Positions 54,162 through 63,713 are shown, numbered from the stretch's first letter. The stretch is DNA of 64,000 nucleotides from Nocardia cerradoensis NBRC 101014 (GCF_000308535.1 NZ_BAFW01000146.1:62001-126000); one strand, 5' to 3'. Made by a program: numbers and translations. The notes: a model not told the origin generated them from the letters alone.

Positions 54162-55469
54162 TCAGGCCATGACGGAGACGCGGTCCGCGTCGGTGAGGGG
54201 CCCGGTGCGAGAATCCGTGCGTGCGGCAAGCCGGACCGGCAGGCTGGTCAAGCCGTGAATCAACAGACTCTTTCGCCACGTCAGATCGGTGAATTCCCCG
54301 TCGAGCGACAGAGCTGGGAAGGTGGCCAGCAGCCTCGAGATCGCGGTCGTGGCCTCCATGCGTGCCAGGGCGGCACCGAGACAGTGATGGATGCCGTGTC
54401 CGAAGGCGATGTGCCGGCTCTCGGGTCGTTCGAGGTCGATCCGGTCCGGCTCGGCGAACCGGGCGGGATCGCGGTTGGCGGCGGCGAGCGAGATGAGGAT
54501 GAATTCGTCCGCGTCGATGTCTCGATCGCCCAATGTGATCGGAGCGGTGGTGTAGCGAGCCGTGGCCAAGTGCAGCGACCCCTGGCAGCGCAGGATCTCC
54601 TCGATGTAGGCGGGTATGGCTTCGGGGTCTGTGCGCAACCGCTCCGCCATTGCGGGATCGCGCAGTAGCTCGAGTACCGAGTTGCCGATCAGATTGACCG
54701 TGGTCTCATGCCCCGCTATCAGCAGCAGGAGCAGCATGGCGATGAGTTCCTGCTGGTCCAGCCCGTCTTCGTGGTCTTTCGCGATGATCAGCTGGGAGAG
54801 CAGATCGTCACGAGGATCCTCGGTGCGTTCGGCGATCAACTTCGTCAGGTAGGTGAAGTATTCGACCCCGGCGGCGGCGCGTTCCTCGTTCGTGGCCGTG
54901 TCGCCGACCACGACGGCGGTCCACGAGCGGAAGTCTGCCTTGTCGTCGTCGGGCACTCCGAGCAGCTCGCAGATCACCGCGATCGGCAGCCGGAACGCGT
55001 AACTGTCGATGAGGTCGACAGTCGTTCGCGCGCTGATGTCGTCGAGCAGGGTGTCGGCGATCGAGGTGATTCTCGGTTGCAGATCGCGGATGGCCGGGCC
55101 CGCGAACGCCTTCGCCACCAGGCGGCGCAAACGCGTGTGCTGAGGCGGATCGGCGAACAACATGTTGTCGCTGATGGCGGTGTTGAACATCTCGGCCGCA
55201 CCGTTTTTGGCCAGCACGGCCTGTCCTTCGGGCGACCCGATGCGCTTGCTGATGGTCGGCTCGGCCAAGGCTTGCTTGGCCACGTCGTGATCGACGATCA
55301 ACCAGCCGACCACACCGTCCAATCGAATGCGATGGAGGGGACCGCGCTCGCGCAGCACCCGATAGGTCGCATGCGGATCCTGGTAGAACTCGTCTGTCAG
55401 TTCGAGGATCTCCATCTCGGCTGTCACCGGCCACCACCGGCCGACGAAACCATGGCCGAGCTCGAACAT
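54162..55469 (-). CDS. Cytochrome P450 (CYP107-like)
   Basis: The 435-residue protein has the I-helix motif AGHETT, the K-helix EEILR, and the heme loop FGHGIHHCLGAALAR with the axial Cys near residue 363. The N-terminus (ILELTDEFYQDPHATYRVLRE) is that of soluble actinobacterial class I P450s of the CYP107 type, which hydroxylate macrolides, terpenes and xenobiotics. No ferredoxin gene is adjacent. ATG 55469 is used; an in-frame GTG at 55427 is possible. Confidence 0.92.
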   Translation of the reverse strand: MFELGHGFVGRWWPVTAEMEILELTDEFYQDPHATYRVLRERGPLHRIRLDGVVGWLIVDHDVAKQALAEPTISKRIGSPEGQAVLAKNGAAEMFNTAISDNMLFADPPQHTRLRRLVAKAFAGPAIRDLQPRITSIADTLLDDISARTTVDLIDSYAFRLPIAVICELLGVPDDDKADFRSWTAVVVGDTATNEERAAAGVEYFTYLTKLIAERTEDPRDDLLSQLIIAKDHEDGLDQQELIAMLLLLLIAGHETTVNLIGNSVLELLRDPAMAERLRTDPEAIPAYIEEILRCQGSLHLATARYTTAPITLGDRDIDADEFILISLAAANRDPARFAEPDRIDLERPESRHIAFGHGIHHCLGAALARMEATTAISRLLATFPALSLDGEFTDLTWRKSLLIHGLTSLPVRLAARTDSRTGPLTDADRVSVMA

Positions 55470-55734
55470 AGGTGATGCACTGTCCCTCAGTCCTTTCGAC
55501 GAACATTCTGACTTGCGGCCGATGCGGTCCGGAGCGAGTAATCGATCAGGGGCGCATCAGTGAGAGGTCGAGCAGTTTCGATCGGGTGAAACAGGGAGAA
55601 CCCGGGAACGGATTAGCCATGGCTACCGTCCAGTAAACATCGGAGTGCCCGAATAGCTTCCGCGTGAACATCGCATCGACATGCGCTGCTCCCACGCCAG
55701 TGCTGCTCGGAAGTCGTTGAAGCGGAGTCTTATT
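55470..55734. other. P450 upstream region
   Basis: This short stretch presumably holds the P450 promoter. A 75-codon minus-strand frame (55546-55773) is present but lacks a ribosome site or recognisable pattern. Confidence 0.4.
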
Positions 55735-56235
55735 CGGAGCCGGAGAGCGAAACCGATGGTAGCTCAGCGCCATCGGCGAACGCGTCCTTGCCGCTACCTT
55801 CGATCAGCACGGTGTGATCACGGCTTCGTCGCGAAACATCACGACGCACGCAGTCCCCGGCGTTCGACACTGTGGACGACGGCGATATGCGGGCGTCGGC
55901 GATTTCGGCGGCGATAGGACTGTCGGACAGCTTGATTCGCTCGGCCGAGTTCTCCAGTGCCGCGACCGCTTCCTCGGTCAGGCGGCGGAAGCGCCCGCGC
56001 TGGGCAGGTCGTTGTGCAGAACGACGGCCTCGCAGGCGGCAAGATTCATGTGGCCGGCCACCGAATTCCAGGCGGCGGCATGGCGGATCGGGATGGTGAT
56101 CATGCGCTGCACCGGGTAGGGCTGCATCTCGCTCTCGTGCCCATCCCAGACGTCGGTGAACCGGCTGCGCAGCCGGCGCACGTGCAGCCCGTCGAAACGG
56201 GGGTGCGCAGGGTCGAGGGGTCGACCTCGGTGCAC
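55735..56235 (-). pseudogene. Frameshifted ORF of unknown family
   Basis: Two natural-looking minus-strand peptides lie end to end in different frames. The upstream one (to the stop at 55978) contains MQPYPVQRMITIPIRHAAAW, NSVAGHMNLAACEAVVLHND. The downstream one (about 56000 to 55735) contains RRLTEEAVAALENSAERIKL, SDSPIAAEIADARISPSSTV. A single-base indel near 55990-56010 would join them. It could be a decayed gene or a sequencing error. No family is recognised. Confidence 0.35.
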
Positions 56236-56616
56236 GACTGGCGCAGGATGCCGCTACCGGAGCATGCGGTGCAAGCGTGCCGGGAGGCGATGAAGGACCT
56301 CGTGGTGACCGGTCAGCCGAACCCCCACGCGGTGCTGTTTCCGGCCCGCAATGGCTCGCTGCGCAACCCCAAAAACTTCGGGCGGGCCTGGCGGGCCGCA
56401 CGGGGCGAGAATTACGCCTGGGTGACGCCACACACGTTCCGCCGGGTGGTCGCCACGGTGGTCGACAATGCCAACGGTGACCCCGAGCGGGCCGCGCGAC
56501 AGCTCGGCAACACCGAGGCGGTGGCCAAAGCCCACTACATCGACATCCCCGCGACCGCGCCCGACAACCGGGAGGTTTTCGAGCGGTGGGCGCGCGGCGA
56601 CGTCTCGAAAACGTGA
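56228..56616 (+). pseudogene. Truncated tyrosine recombinase (integrase), C-terminal part
   Basis: The readable part (VHDWRRMPLPEHAVQACREA, LFPARNGSLRNPKNFGRAWR) leads into the catalytic region: HTFRRVVAT supplies the HxxR motif, QLGNTEAVAKAHYID the Tyr nucleophile (HYI). The first catalytic Arg and the whole N-terminal core-binding domain are missing, so the protein cannot be a full integrase. It ends two bases before a tRNA-Pro 3' fragment, the classic integrase/att arrangement of actinobacterial integrative elements such as pSAM2. Confidence 0.75.
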
Positions 56617-56617
56617 G

Positions 56618-56657
56618 GTCGGGCTGACAGGGTTTGAACCTGCGACCACTTGACCCC
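56618..56657 (-). other. tRNA-Pro 3'-end fragment, probable att site remnant
   Basis: On the minus strand this 40-nt segment reads GGGGTCAAGTGG, TCGCAGGTTCAAACC, CTGTCAGCCCGAC. That is the tRNA-Pro sequence from the anticodon through the T-arm (GGTTCAAACC) to the acceptor 3' strand. The 5' half of the tRNA is absent, so it is not a functional tRNA. Its extent matches the attachment core used by pSAM2-type elements in tRNA-Pro. Confidence 0.7.
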
Positions 56658-56728
56658 ACGACAGCTGCGCGGCCAAGGTGGAGGTAGACAGAGGGTTCCG
56701 GTTGCTGGGCTCGTCTGACGAGTCCAGG

Positions 56729-57598
56729 TCAGCGTGGCAGGAAATCGAACATGCCACGCAGGTCGCCGGAGACCCGGTCCGGAAACTGCGGATCCCGTTT
56801 GGCCAGAAAGGATTCGACGCCTTCCCGAACATCGTCGGATACACCGCGCACGTAGATTGCTTGCGATTCGGCTCGATGCGCGATCTCAGGATTGCCGGCT
56901 CCGAGCATGCGCCACATCAGCTGCCGAGTCAGCGCAACCGAGACCGGAGCGGTGCCGGCCACCAGGTCGCGGGCGAGCTCGATCGCTCGGTCCAGTACCT
57001 CCTCGGCACGCACCAGTTCGCGGACCAAGCCGGAGTCGAGGGCATGTTTCGCGCTCACCATGCGACCGTTCAGGGTCCACTCCAGTGCCGTGGAGATGCC
57101 GACGATGCGGGGCAGGAACCAGGTCGAGCAGGCCTCGGGAACCAGCCCGCGACGCGTGAATACGAATCCGAATTTAGCTGTGTCCGAGGCGATTCTGATA
57201 TCGGCCGGCAGTGTCATCGTGACGCCGACACCGGCAGCGGGCCCGTTGATCGCGGCTATCACCGGCTTGAGGGACCGGTAGATCCGCAGTGTCACCCGGC
57301 CACCCTGGTCGGCCGGCGCGCCACCGGTATCGGGGTCGTCGCCCAGGACGAAGGTGTCCCCGCCGGCGGCGAGGTCGGCTCCGGCGCAGAACGCGCGGCC
57401 GCTGCCGGTGAGTACGACCGCGCGGATCGTATCGTCGGCGTCGGTTTCGTCGAATGCGGCGATGATGTGCTCGCACATCTCATCGGTGAACGCGTTGAGC
57501 CGGTCCGGACGATGCAGACGCACGATCGCGATTTCACCCCGTTGCTCGATCAGGACCGGATTGCCCTCGGCGGTCGCGGCTTCGGCGTTCACGCTCAT
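56729..57598 (-). CDS. Enoyl-CoA hydratase/isomerase (crotonase family)
   Basis: The 289-residue protein has crotonase motifs: RPDRLNAFTDEM, the CoA oxyanion loop GRAFCAGADL, NGPAAGVGVTM and a Glu in LVPEACSTWFLPR at the position of the second catalytic residue. A Gly/Asp-rich insert after the oxyanion loop (GGDTFVLGDDPDTGGAPADQ) is a feature of a subgroup of actinobacterial enoyl-CoA hydratases. Its start overlaps the ligase stop by ATGA. Confidence 0.92.
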   Translation of the reverse strand: MSVNAEAATAEGNPVLIEQRGEIAIVRLHRPDRLNAFTDEMCEHIIAAFDETDADDTIRAVVLTGSGRAFCAGADLAAGGDTFVLGDDPDTGGAPADQGGRVTLRIYRSLKPVIAAINGPAAGVGVTMTLPADIRIASDTAKFGFVFTRRGLVPEACSTWFLPRIVGISTALEWTLNGRMVSAKHALDSGLVRELVRAEEVLDRAIELARDLVAGTAPVSVALTRQLMWRMLGAGNPEIAHRAESQAIYVRGVSDDVREGVESFLAKRDPQFPDRVSGDLRGMFDFLPR

Positions 57599-59112
57599 CG
57601 CACCTTCTCGAATCGGTCTGCCACATCGCGGTACTCGGCGCGGATGGCGGTTTTGGACAGCTTGCCGCTGGGGAGCCTGGGCAACGGCTCGTCGCGGATC
57701 ACGACATAGCGCGGGACCTTGTAATCGGCGACCAGCCCATCACAGTGCGCGACGATCGCGGCCGCATCGACGGCCCCCTTGACGGTGACGATCGCCGCGG
57801 GCGTCTCACCGAACCGTTCGTCCGCTGCGGCGATCACCGCGACCTCTTCCACTCCATCCAGATCGGCGATGACGCGCTCGATCTCCACCGGTGAGATATT
57901 GATACCTCCCGTGATGATCAGATCTTTCATCCGATCGACGAACTTCACCCGGCCGCGTTCGTCTCTGGTACCCAGATCGCCACTGTGCAGCCAGCCGTCG
58001 CGCAGCGCTTGGGCCGTGGTCTCCGCGTCGTTCCAGTAGCCCGGGGTGACGCCGGGCCCGCGGACCACGATCTCACCCTCTTCCCCCGGCGCGGCTTCGG
58101 TGCCGTCGGGGCGCACCACCTTCAATTCGGTGAAAATCGAACCGGTGCCGCACCTTTCGGGATGACTGAAGGCTTCGTCCCGCGTGGTCGCGGTCGCCAC
58201 GCCACCCGCCTCGGTCATTCCGTAGATCTGCCGCAGGGCCACACCCTTGTCGGCCCAGGCCTGCAACAGAGCCGGCGCGACCGCCGCACCGCCGACGATC
58301 GCGGTACGCAGCGACGACAAATCGGTATCGGCGAACTCCGCACTGCGAGCGATGGATTCCCAGATCAGCGGAACCCCGAACAAGGCGTTGACCTGGTACC
58401 GCGCGATCAGCCCGACCGCTCGGCCGGGGCGGAATTCCTTTTCGACGACGAGCGTGTTGCCCAAGACCACCGACATCAGCAGACCCCATACCAGGCCCGG
58501 CGTGAACACCAGCGGCAGGAGCAGCAACGACGTACAGCCGGGCCGGAAGCCCTCCTCCGTGAGAGTGGCCTCGAAGACGATGCTCAGCAGGGTCCTGTTG
58601 GTGCAGATGACCCCCTTGGACAGCCCGGTGGAACCGCTGGTGAACAACAGCGCGACGGGCTCGTCCGGCTCGACGTCGATACGGAAATCGTCTCGTTCGC
58701 CCGCCCGCAGCTCGGTGAAGTCGTCGAAGGACAACGGCCGGAAGTCACGACCGAGGGCTCGCGTCTGCTCGATCCGTTCGGCGAACTCGGCCGGTGCGAT
58801 GGTCAGCACGGCGCCCGAATCGTCGAGCACCTTGCGCAACTCCGCCGCGGTGAGCCGGGGGTTGAGCGGCACCAGCACCGCTCCCGCCTTCAGCACGCCG
58901 AGCGCGAGGACCGGCCAGGTGAGCGAGTTCGGACCCAGCACGCCCACCCGCTCGCCCTGCTGGATGCCGGATTCGGCGATGCGGCGCGCCACGCGGCTCG
59001 ACCAGTCCTGCAGCTCTCGATAGGTGAGCGTCTCGTCTTCGACGATCAGGGCGGGCCGGTCCGGTGTGGTGTCGGCCCACCAGTACAGGGCGGAAGCGAT
59101 TGTCGCAGCCAT
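57595..59112 (-). CDS. Acyl/aryl-CoA synthetase (AMP-forming ligase)
   Basis: The 505-residue ANL-family enzyme has the P-loop LLFTSGSTGLSKGV, the adenylate motif YGMTEAGG, the hinge DGWLHSGDLG and the catalytic Lys in LPSGKLSKTAIR. It activates a carboxylic acid to the CoA thioester via the acyl-adenylate. The pocket is not readable enough to name the acid. It is the first gene of a two-gene unit with the crotonase; an A/T-rich promoter patch lies upstream around 59283-59330. Confidence 0.92.
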   Translation of the reverse strand: MAATIASALYWWADTTPDRPALIVEDETLTYRELQDWSSRVARRIAESGIQQGERVGVLGPNSLTWPVLALGVLKAGAVLVPLNPRLTAAELRKVLDDSGAVLTIAPAEFAERIEQTRALGRDFRPLSFDDFTELRAGERDDFRIDVEPDEPVALLFTSGSTGLSKGVICTNRTLLSIVFEATLTEEGFRPGCTSLLLLPLVFTPGLVWGLLMSVVLGNTLVVEKEFRPGRAVGLIARYQVNALFGVPLIWESIARSAEFADTDLSSLRTAIVGGAAVAPALLQAWADKGVALRQIYGMTEAGGVATATTRDEAFSHPERCGTGSIFTELKVVRPDGTEAAPGEEGEIVVRGPGVTPGYWNDAETTAQALRDGWLHSGDLGTRDERGRVKFVDRMKDLIITGGINISPVEIERVIADLDGVEEVAVIAAADERFGETPAAIVTVKGAVDAAAIVAHCDGLVADYKVPRYVVIRDEPLPRLPSGKLSKTAIRAEYRDVADRFEKVR

Positions 59113-59345
59113 TGTGGTCCTTCTCGTTGTGAAATGGCCTCGGGCTCAGTGGTTTCGGAGCTTTACTCCGGGTGACTCACGAGCCGGGACAGCCGGTGAT
59201 CCGGCGTCGGGATTCTGGATGATTCGCGATGGGCACCGAATACGGCGCGGAGTATTCGCCCCCGTCCGACGGTGTGACCCACACTACATTTACTTACATA
59301 TTACGTCAATCGATATTTGTCACATGTTTCACCATGTGCTCCCTG

Positions 59346-60137
59346 TTATCGCCCGCTCCAGTTCGGCTTGCGTTTCGCAGCGAAAGCCCGCGGTCCCTCC
59401 TTGGCGTCCTCACTGCTCATCACCACCCGGGTGGCGGCGCGGCTGAGCCTCCAGTCCCCCTCGGCCCAGCCGTTGTGCGCCATAGCGCTCTCATGCAGGA
59501 CGCGTTTGCTCTCCTGCACGGCCACCGGCGCGTTGGCGGCGACAACCTCGGCCAGCTCGAGCGCGGCAGCGAGGGCCCCGCCCGCCGGAGCCACGGCATT
59601 GACCAATCCGAGCTCGAACGCCCGGGCTGCCGAGATCGGGCGGCCGGTCAGCGCGATCTCGGCCGCGACCTTCGGCGGCACCTGCCGGTGAATGCGCAGA
59701 ACGCCGCCGGCCGCGGCGATGAGTCCGCGGGTTACTTCGGGCAGCCCCAGCGAGGCGCCTTCGTCGATCACGGCCAGATCCGCCGACAGCACGATTTCGG
59801 TGCCGCCCCCGAGCGCGAAGCCGTTGACCGCGGCGATCACGGGTTTAGGAATCCAATGGCGCACGATTCCGGCGAAATCCCATTCCCGATGTTCGGGGTC
59901 GTAGACCTGATTGCCGGCCGCGAGCTCCTTGAGATCGGCCCCGGCGCAGAACGCCCGGCCGGCGCCGGTGATAACCACGACGCGGACCTGCGGGTCGTCG
60001 GCCGCTCGCTCGAGCGCCGTTCCGGCCGCTGCGGACAGGTCCGAGTTGACGGCGTTGAGCGCGTCGGGCCGATTCAAGGTCACCAGCGCGACGTGGCCGT
60101 TCACTTCGTAGCGCGCTGCGGGTTCCTGCTGGGACAC
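59346..60137 (-). CDS. Enoyl-CoA hydratase (crotonase family), second copy
   Basis: The 263-residue protein has NRPDALNAVNSDL, the oxyanion loop GRAFCAGADLKEL, NGFALGGGTEIVLSADL and the catalytic-Glu region LGLPEVTRGLIAAAGG, so both usual acidic positions are plausible. It is closer to fatty-acid/aromatic side-chain hydratases than the first crotonase. It lies 44 bp downstream of the ferredoxin reductase gene on the same strand. Confidence 0.92.
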   Translation of the reverse strand: MSQQEPAARYEVNGHVALVTLNRPDALNAVNSDLSAAAGTALERAADDPQVRVVVITGAGRAFCAGADLKELAAGNQVYDPEHREWDFAGIVRHWIPKPVIAAVNGFALGGGTEIVLSADLAVIDEGASLGLPEVTRGLIAAAGGVLRIHRQVPPKVAAEIALTGRPISAARAFELGLVNAVAPAGGALAAALELAEVVAANAPVAVQESKRVLHESAMAHNGWAEGDWRLSRAATRVVMSSEDAKEGPRAFAAKRKPNWSGR

Positions 60138-60181
60138 GGATCATCTCCTGACATGTGGATTCGATAGCGGCGGAGGCGTTT

Positions 60182-61135
60182 TCAGAGATCTATGACGAGT
60201 CTCGGGGTGTGGCTTCGGGAGACGCAGATCATCATCGCGTCATCGGCGGCTTGCTCATCCTCGGTGAGAACGGAATCGCGATGATCGGGCCGCCCACGCA
60301 GCACCGCGACCTCGCACGTCCCGCAGGTGCCTTCCCGGCAGGAGAACTCGGCATCGACGCCGGAGCGTTCGAGCGCGGCGAGTACGGATTCATCGGCACC
60401 GACCGTGACCACCGCGCCGGTTCGCGCCAGTTCGACCTCGAACGAATCAGATGCCGCATTCGGATCCGCCGCCTTCGGCGCGAATCGCTCTACATGCAAG
60501 GTGAGGTGATCACGTGCACCACAAGCGGTTTCGACGGCCCGCAGCAGCGGCTCCGGCCCGCAGCAGTACACAGCCCCGCCCAGACCCAGGCCGTCGAGCG
60601 CGGTGTCGAGGTCCAGCAGGCCGCATTCGTCCTGCGGGCGCACGTCGACGCGATCCGGATGCGCTGCGGCCAGGTCGTCGGCGAAGGCCATACTCGTGCG
60701 CGTGCGGCCACCGTAGAGCAGCCGCCACGGCACGCCGCGGGCGTCGACCGAGCGCAGCATCGGCAGCAGCGGTGTAATGCCGATACCGCCCGCGATGAAC
60801 AGGTAGGAGGCCGCCTCGGACAGTCCGAAAGCGTTGCGCGGGCCGGCAATCGTTATCACGTCGCCGACCTCGAGTTTGTCGTGCACATACGCCGAACCGC
60901 CGCGCCCCTCGGGCTCCAGCAGGACGGCGACCGTCAGCGATTCCCGATCGGACGGATCACCGCACAGCGAGTACTGCCGGGTCATGTCACCGAGGACGAG
61001 GTCGATATGAGCGCCGGGTTCCCACGCGGGCACCGGCCCACCGTCGGGGTCGGCCAGCGTCACGGCAACGACCCCGACGGCCGCCACTTCCTTGCCGATC
61101 ACCCGCATTCTGCGGGGCACCCGATCTTCTCTCAT
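60182..61135 (-). CDS. Oxygenase reductase with C-terminal [2Fe-2S] domain (VanB/phthalate reductase type)
   Basis: The 317-residue protein has an N-terminal flavin domain (PGAHIDLVLGDMTRQYSLCG), an NAD(P)H domain (FIAGGIGITPLLPML) and a plant-type [2Fe-2S] cluster domain at the C-terminus (CREGTCGTCEVAV, then a later Cys in MMICVSRS). This domain order matches class IA Rieske oxygenase reductases. The oxygenase subunit is not adjacent, so its partner may be outside the window. The start is divergent from the SDR at 61285. Confidence 0.92.
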   Translation of the reverse strand: MREDRVPRRMRVIGKEVAAVGVVAVTLADPDGGPVPAWEPGAHIDLVLGDMTRQYSLCGDPSDRESLTVAVLLEPEGRGGSAYVHDKLEVGDVITIAGPRNAFGLSEAASYLFIAGGIGITPLLPMLRSVDARGVPWRLLYGGRTRTSMAFADDLAAAHPDRVDVRPQDECGLLDLDTALDGLGLGGAVYCCGPEPLLRAVETACGARDHLTLHVERFAPKAADPNAASDSFEVELARTGAVVTVGADESVLAALERSGVDAEFSCREGTCGTCEVAVLRGRPDHRDSVLTEDEQAADDAMMICVSRSHTPRLVIDL

Positions 61136-61165
61136 CGACTCGATCCGCTCACTACAGCCATTCTC

Positions 61166-61188
61166 TAAATCTTAAGCCATTAGATTTA
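61166..61188. promoter_or_regulatory. Probable operator between the divergent ferredoxin reductase and SDR genes
   Basis: TAAATCT (61166-61172) and AGATTTA (61182-61188) form a perfect 7-bp-arm dyad with a 9-base spacer in an A/T-rich island that is unusual for this genome. The TetR-family gene at 63051 ends the plus-strand unit and is the obvious candidate binder. Confidence 0.55.
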
Positions 61189-61284
61189 ATGTACGCAACA
61201 TCCAGCTAGAGGCCGCTTGCGTATCGCAAGGTACCCGTATAAACCTATAGATGATAGGAATCCGGGAACTCGACAGGAGAGCGC

Positions 61285-62070
61285 ATGGACACGGCTGACC
61301 ACTGCGGCGGATCGGTTCTCGACCTCTTCCGGCTCACCGACCGCGTCGCGGTGGTCACCGGGGCCGGCACCGGACTCGGAGCGGGTTTCGCGCGTGCGCT
61401 GGCCGAGGCGGGCGCAGATGTGGTCGTCGCCGCCCGCCGCCGCGACAAGCTCGAGAACGTCGCCGACTCCGTTACGGCACTGGGCAGGCGCTGCCTGGTG
61501 GTGCCGACGGACGTGACCGACCCCGACCAATGCGACGACCTGGCCCGGGCCGCGATCGATACATTCGGCCGGGTGGACATCCTGGTCAACAATGCCGGAG
61601 TCACCCATGCCGCACCAGCGACCCGCGAAGATCCCGACGACTATCGAAAGGTGCTGGAGGTCAACCTGTTCGGCGCGTACTGGGCAGCCCGCTCCTGCGC
61701 GCGTGTCATGCGGCCCGGATCGAGCATCGTGAATGTCTCGAGCATGCTCGGCCTGGTCAAATCGGTGCTGCCGCAGGCCGCCTACGCCTCCAGCAAGGCC
61801 GGTCTGATCGGGCTCACCCGCGACCTGTCCCACCAGTGGTCGGGACGCAAAGGAATCCGTGTCAACGCGATAGCCCCCGGCTTCGTGGACACCGACATGA
61901 TCGGCGAGATGGCCGACGGCACCCTGTCGGAATTCCTGCGGAACTGTTCACTCGGGCGCACCGCAACCCAACGCGAGATCGACGCCGCGGTCGTCTTCCT
62001 GGCCGGGCCCGCATCGGGCTACATCACCGGGTCGACGCTCGCCGTCGACGGCGGAACCTCCGGGCACTGA
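61285..62070 (+). CDS. Short-chain dehydrogenase/reductase
   Basis: This 261-residue SDR has TGAGTGLG in the coenzyme loop, NNAGVTH, catalytic Ser in VNVSSMLG and YASSK as the YxxxK motif, ending SGYITGSTLAVDGGTSGH. FabG-like in overall form; in this gene set it may oxidise a hydroxyacyl intermediate or an alcohol. It begins the plus-strand unit SDR, alpha/beta hydrolase, TetR. Confidence 0.9.
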   Translation: MDTADHCGGSVLDLFRLTDRVAVVTGAGTGLGAGFARALAEAGADVVVAARRRDKLENVADSVTALGRRCLVVPTDVTDPDQCDDLARAAIDTFGRVDILVNNAGVTHAAPATREDPDDYRKVLEVNLFGAYWAARSCARVMRPGSSIVNVSSMLGLVKSVLPQAAYASSKAGLIGLTRDLSHQWSGRKGIRVNAIAPGFVDTDMIGEMADGTLSEFLRNCSLGRTATQREIDAAVVFLAGPASGYITGSTLAVDGGTSGH

Positions 62071-62106
62071 ACCACTCCCGTATCGCAACGAAGGAAACCG
62101 ACACCC

Positions 62107-63003
62107 ATGCCAGCTCCCGCCACCGTCGTCCGACTGCCGGGCGACGGCGTCACCCTCGTTGCCGACCACTGGCGCGCCGACGGCGACGCGCCGGGCACCG
62201 TGATGCTGCTGCACGGCGGTGGGCAGACCAGGCATTCGTGGCAGCGAACCGGTGCCCGGCTGGCCGAAAACGGCTGGCATGCACTGGCGGTCGATGCGCG
62301 CGGCCACGGCGACAGCGACTGGGCCGCGGACGGCGATTACGCGATCACCGCGCATGCGCGTGACGTGGTCGCCGCGGCAGGCTCGCTCGCCGGGCCGGTC
62401 GCGCTGGTCGGTGCGTCGATGGGTGGACTGGCCGCGCTCGTGGCGCAAGGCGACCATCCCCGGTTGGCCCGCGCCTTGGTGCTGGTCGATATCACGCCGA
62501 AGTCCGAACCGGCCGGCGTCGACCGGATCACCGCCTTCATGCGCGACGGGCTGGCCGGATTCGACTCGCTCGACGCGGCCGCGGACGCGGTCGCCGCCTA
62601 CAACCCACACCGCCGCCGGCCGCCTCGCCCGGACGGTCTGCGCAAGAATCTGCGGCTGCGCGACAACCGCTGGTACTGGCACTGGGATCCGCGCATCCTC
62701 AGCGAGCGCGACAACGGCCCCGAACGCGCGGGTGCGCGCGAGCAGTGGGCGCGGGACGCCGCGCGCCGTATCTCGGTGCCCACGTTGCTGCTTCGCGGCG
62801 ACCGGTCCGATGTGGTCGGCGACGACGGCGTCCGCGATCTGCTGGCGCTGATTCCCGGCGCCCGCCACATCGCCGTGGCCGGAGCCGGTCATATGGTCGG
62901 CGGGGACGACAACGACGTCCTGACCGGCGGTCTGCTCGAGTTCCTCACCGACACGGTGGCGAACCCCCGCCACCACACGGGCACCGGCTACCATCAAATT
63001 TAA
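62107..63003 (+). CDS. Alpha/beta hydrolase
   Basis: The 298-residue protein has the oxyanion motif VMLLHGGGQTRHSWQ, DARGHGDS, nucleophile elbow GASMGG and the late segment GAGHMVGGDD with the catalytic His. The family includes esterases, peroxidase-like and C-C bond hydrolases of catabolic pathways. It starts 36 bp after the SDR stop and ends 47 bp before the TetR gene. Confidence 0.9.
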   Translation: MPAPATVVRLPGDGVTLVADHWRADGDAPGTVMLLHGGGQTRHSWQRTGARLAENGWHALAVDARGHGDSDWAADGDYAITAHARDVVAAAGSLAGPVALVGASMGGLAALVAQGDHPRLARALVLVDITPKSEPAGVDRITAFMRDGLAGFDSLDAAADAVAAYNPHRRRPPRPDGLRKNLRLRDNRWYWHWDPRILSERDNGPERAGAREQWARDAARRISVPTLLLRGDRSDVVGDDGVRDLLALIPGARHIAVAGAGHMVGGDDNDVLTGGLLEFLTDTVANPRHHTGTGYHQI

Positions 63004-63050
63004 AGGCGCTAGGTAACTGACCTGGTGCGAACCCGAGTGGAAAGCCGCAG

Positions 63051-63713
63051 ATGCCCCGACCGTCGCAACCGTTGATCAGCCGCTCCGCAGTGATCGCGGC
63101 GTCCATCGAGATCATCGACTCGGAGGGCCTCGATGCGTTCAGCCTGCCGAAACTCGCCAAATACATCGGTGTGAGCGCGCCCTCGCTGTACCACCACTTC
63201 GCCGACCGATCGGCGATCCTGTCGGCGGTCGCCCGCCACATCGCCGGCGCGGGCCCGATCCCGCGCCGCAAACCCGGGCCGGATTGGCCGGAGTTCTTCG
63301 TACAGCTGGCACTCAACTTCCGCCGGTCCATTCTGCGCCACCCCAACGCCGCGCCGATTCTGCTGCAGTATCTGCCGCGTGATCTGCTCATCGGCACCTA
63401 CGAGGAGACGGCGCGATTCCTCGAAGCCTCCGGTGTTCCGACGCACCTGCACGTGCAGATCCTCGACGGAATGGAGCGGCTGACCCTGGGCGCGGCCCTC
63501 ACCGACGCCGTGCGCGGGGCCAGTACGCGCACCACGATTTTCCCCAACGTGGACCCCGAGTCCCAGCCGGTACTCGCCCGGGCGCTCGCGCAGAACACGC
63601 TCACCTCCAAGGGCCTGTACGAGGAGATGGTGCGCAGCTTCCTCTACGGAGTCATGCGCAACGAGAACGGCGCGGTGACCGAGGATTCGCAAACCTCGTC
63701 GGTTTCGGTATAG
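63051..63713 (+). CDS. TetR-family regulator
   Basis: The 220-residue protein has an N-terminal helix-turn-helix (FSLPKLAKYIGVSAPSLYHH, FADRSAILSAVARH) and a C-terminal domain of the TetR_C type with LHVQILDGMERLTLGAAL. It closes the SDR-hydrolase unit and probably represses it and the divergent reductase unit through the dyad at 61166. Its ribosome site is weak. A strong hairpin follows. Confidence 0.92.
   Translation: MPRPSQPLISRSAVIAASIEIIDSEGLDAFSLPKLAKYIGVSAPSLYHHFADRSAILSAVARHIAGAGPIPRRKPGPDWPEFFVQLALNFRRSILRHPNAAPILLQYLPRDLLIGTYEETARFLEASGVPTHLHVQILDGMERLTLGAALTDAVRGASTRTTIFPNVDPESQPVLARALAQNTLTSKGLYEEMVRSFLYGVMRNENGAVTEDSQTSSVSV

Noticed and set aside
56618..56657. Functional tRNA-Pro gene
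   Set aside because: Only the 3' half is present; the acceptor 5' strand and D-arm are missing.
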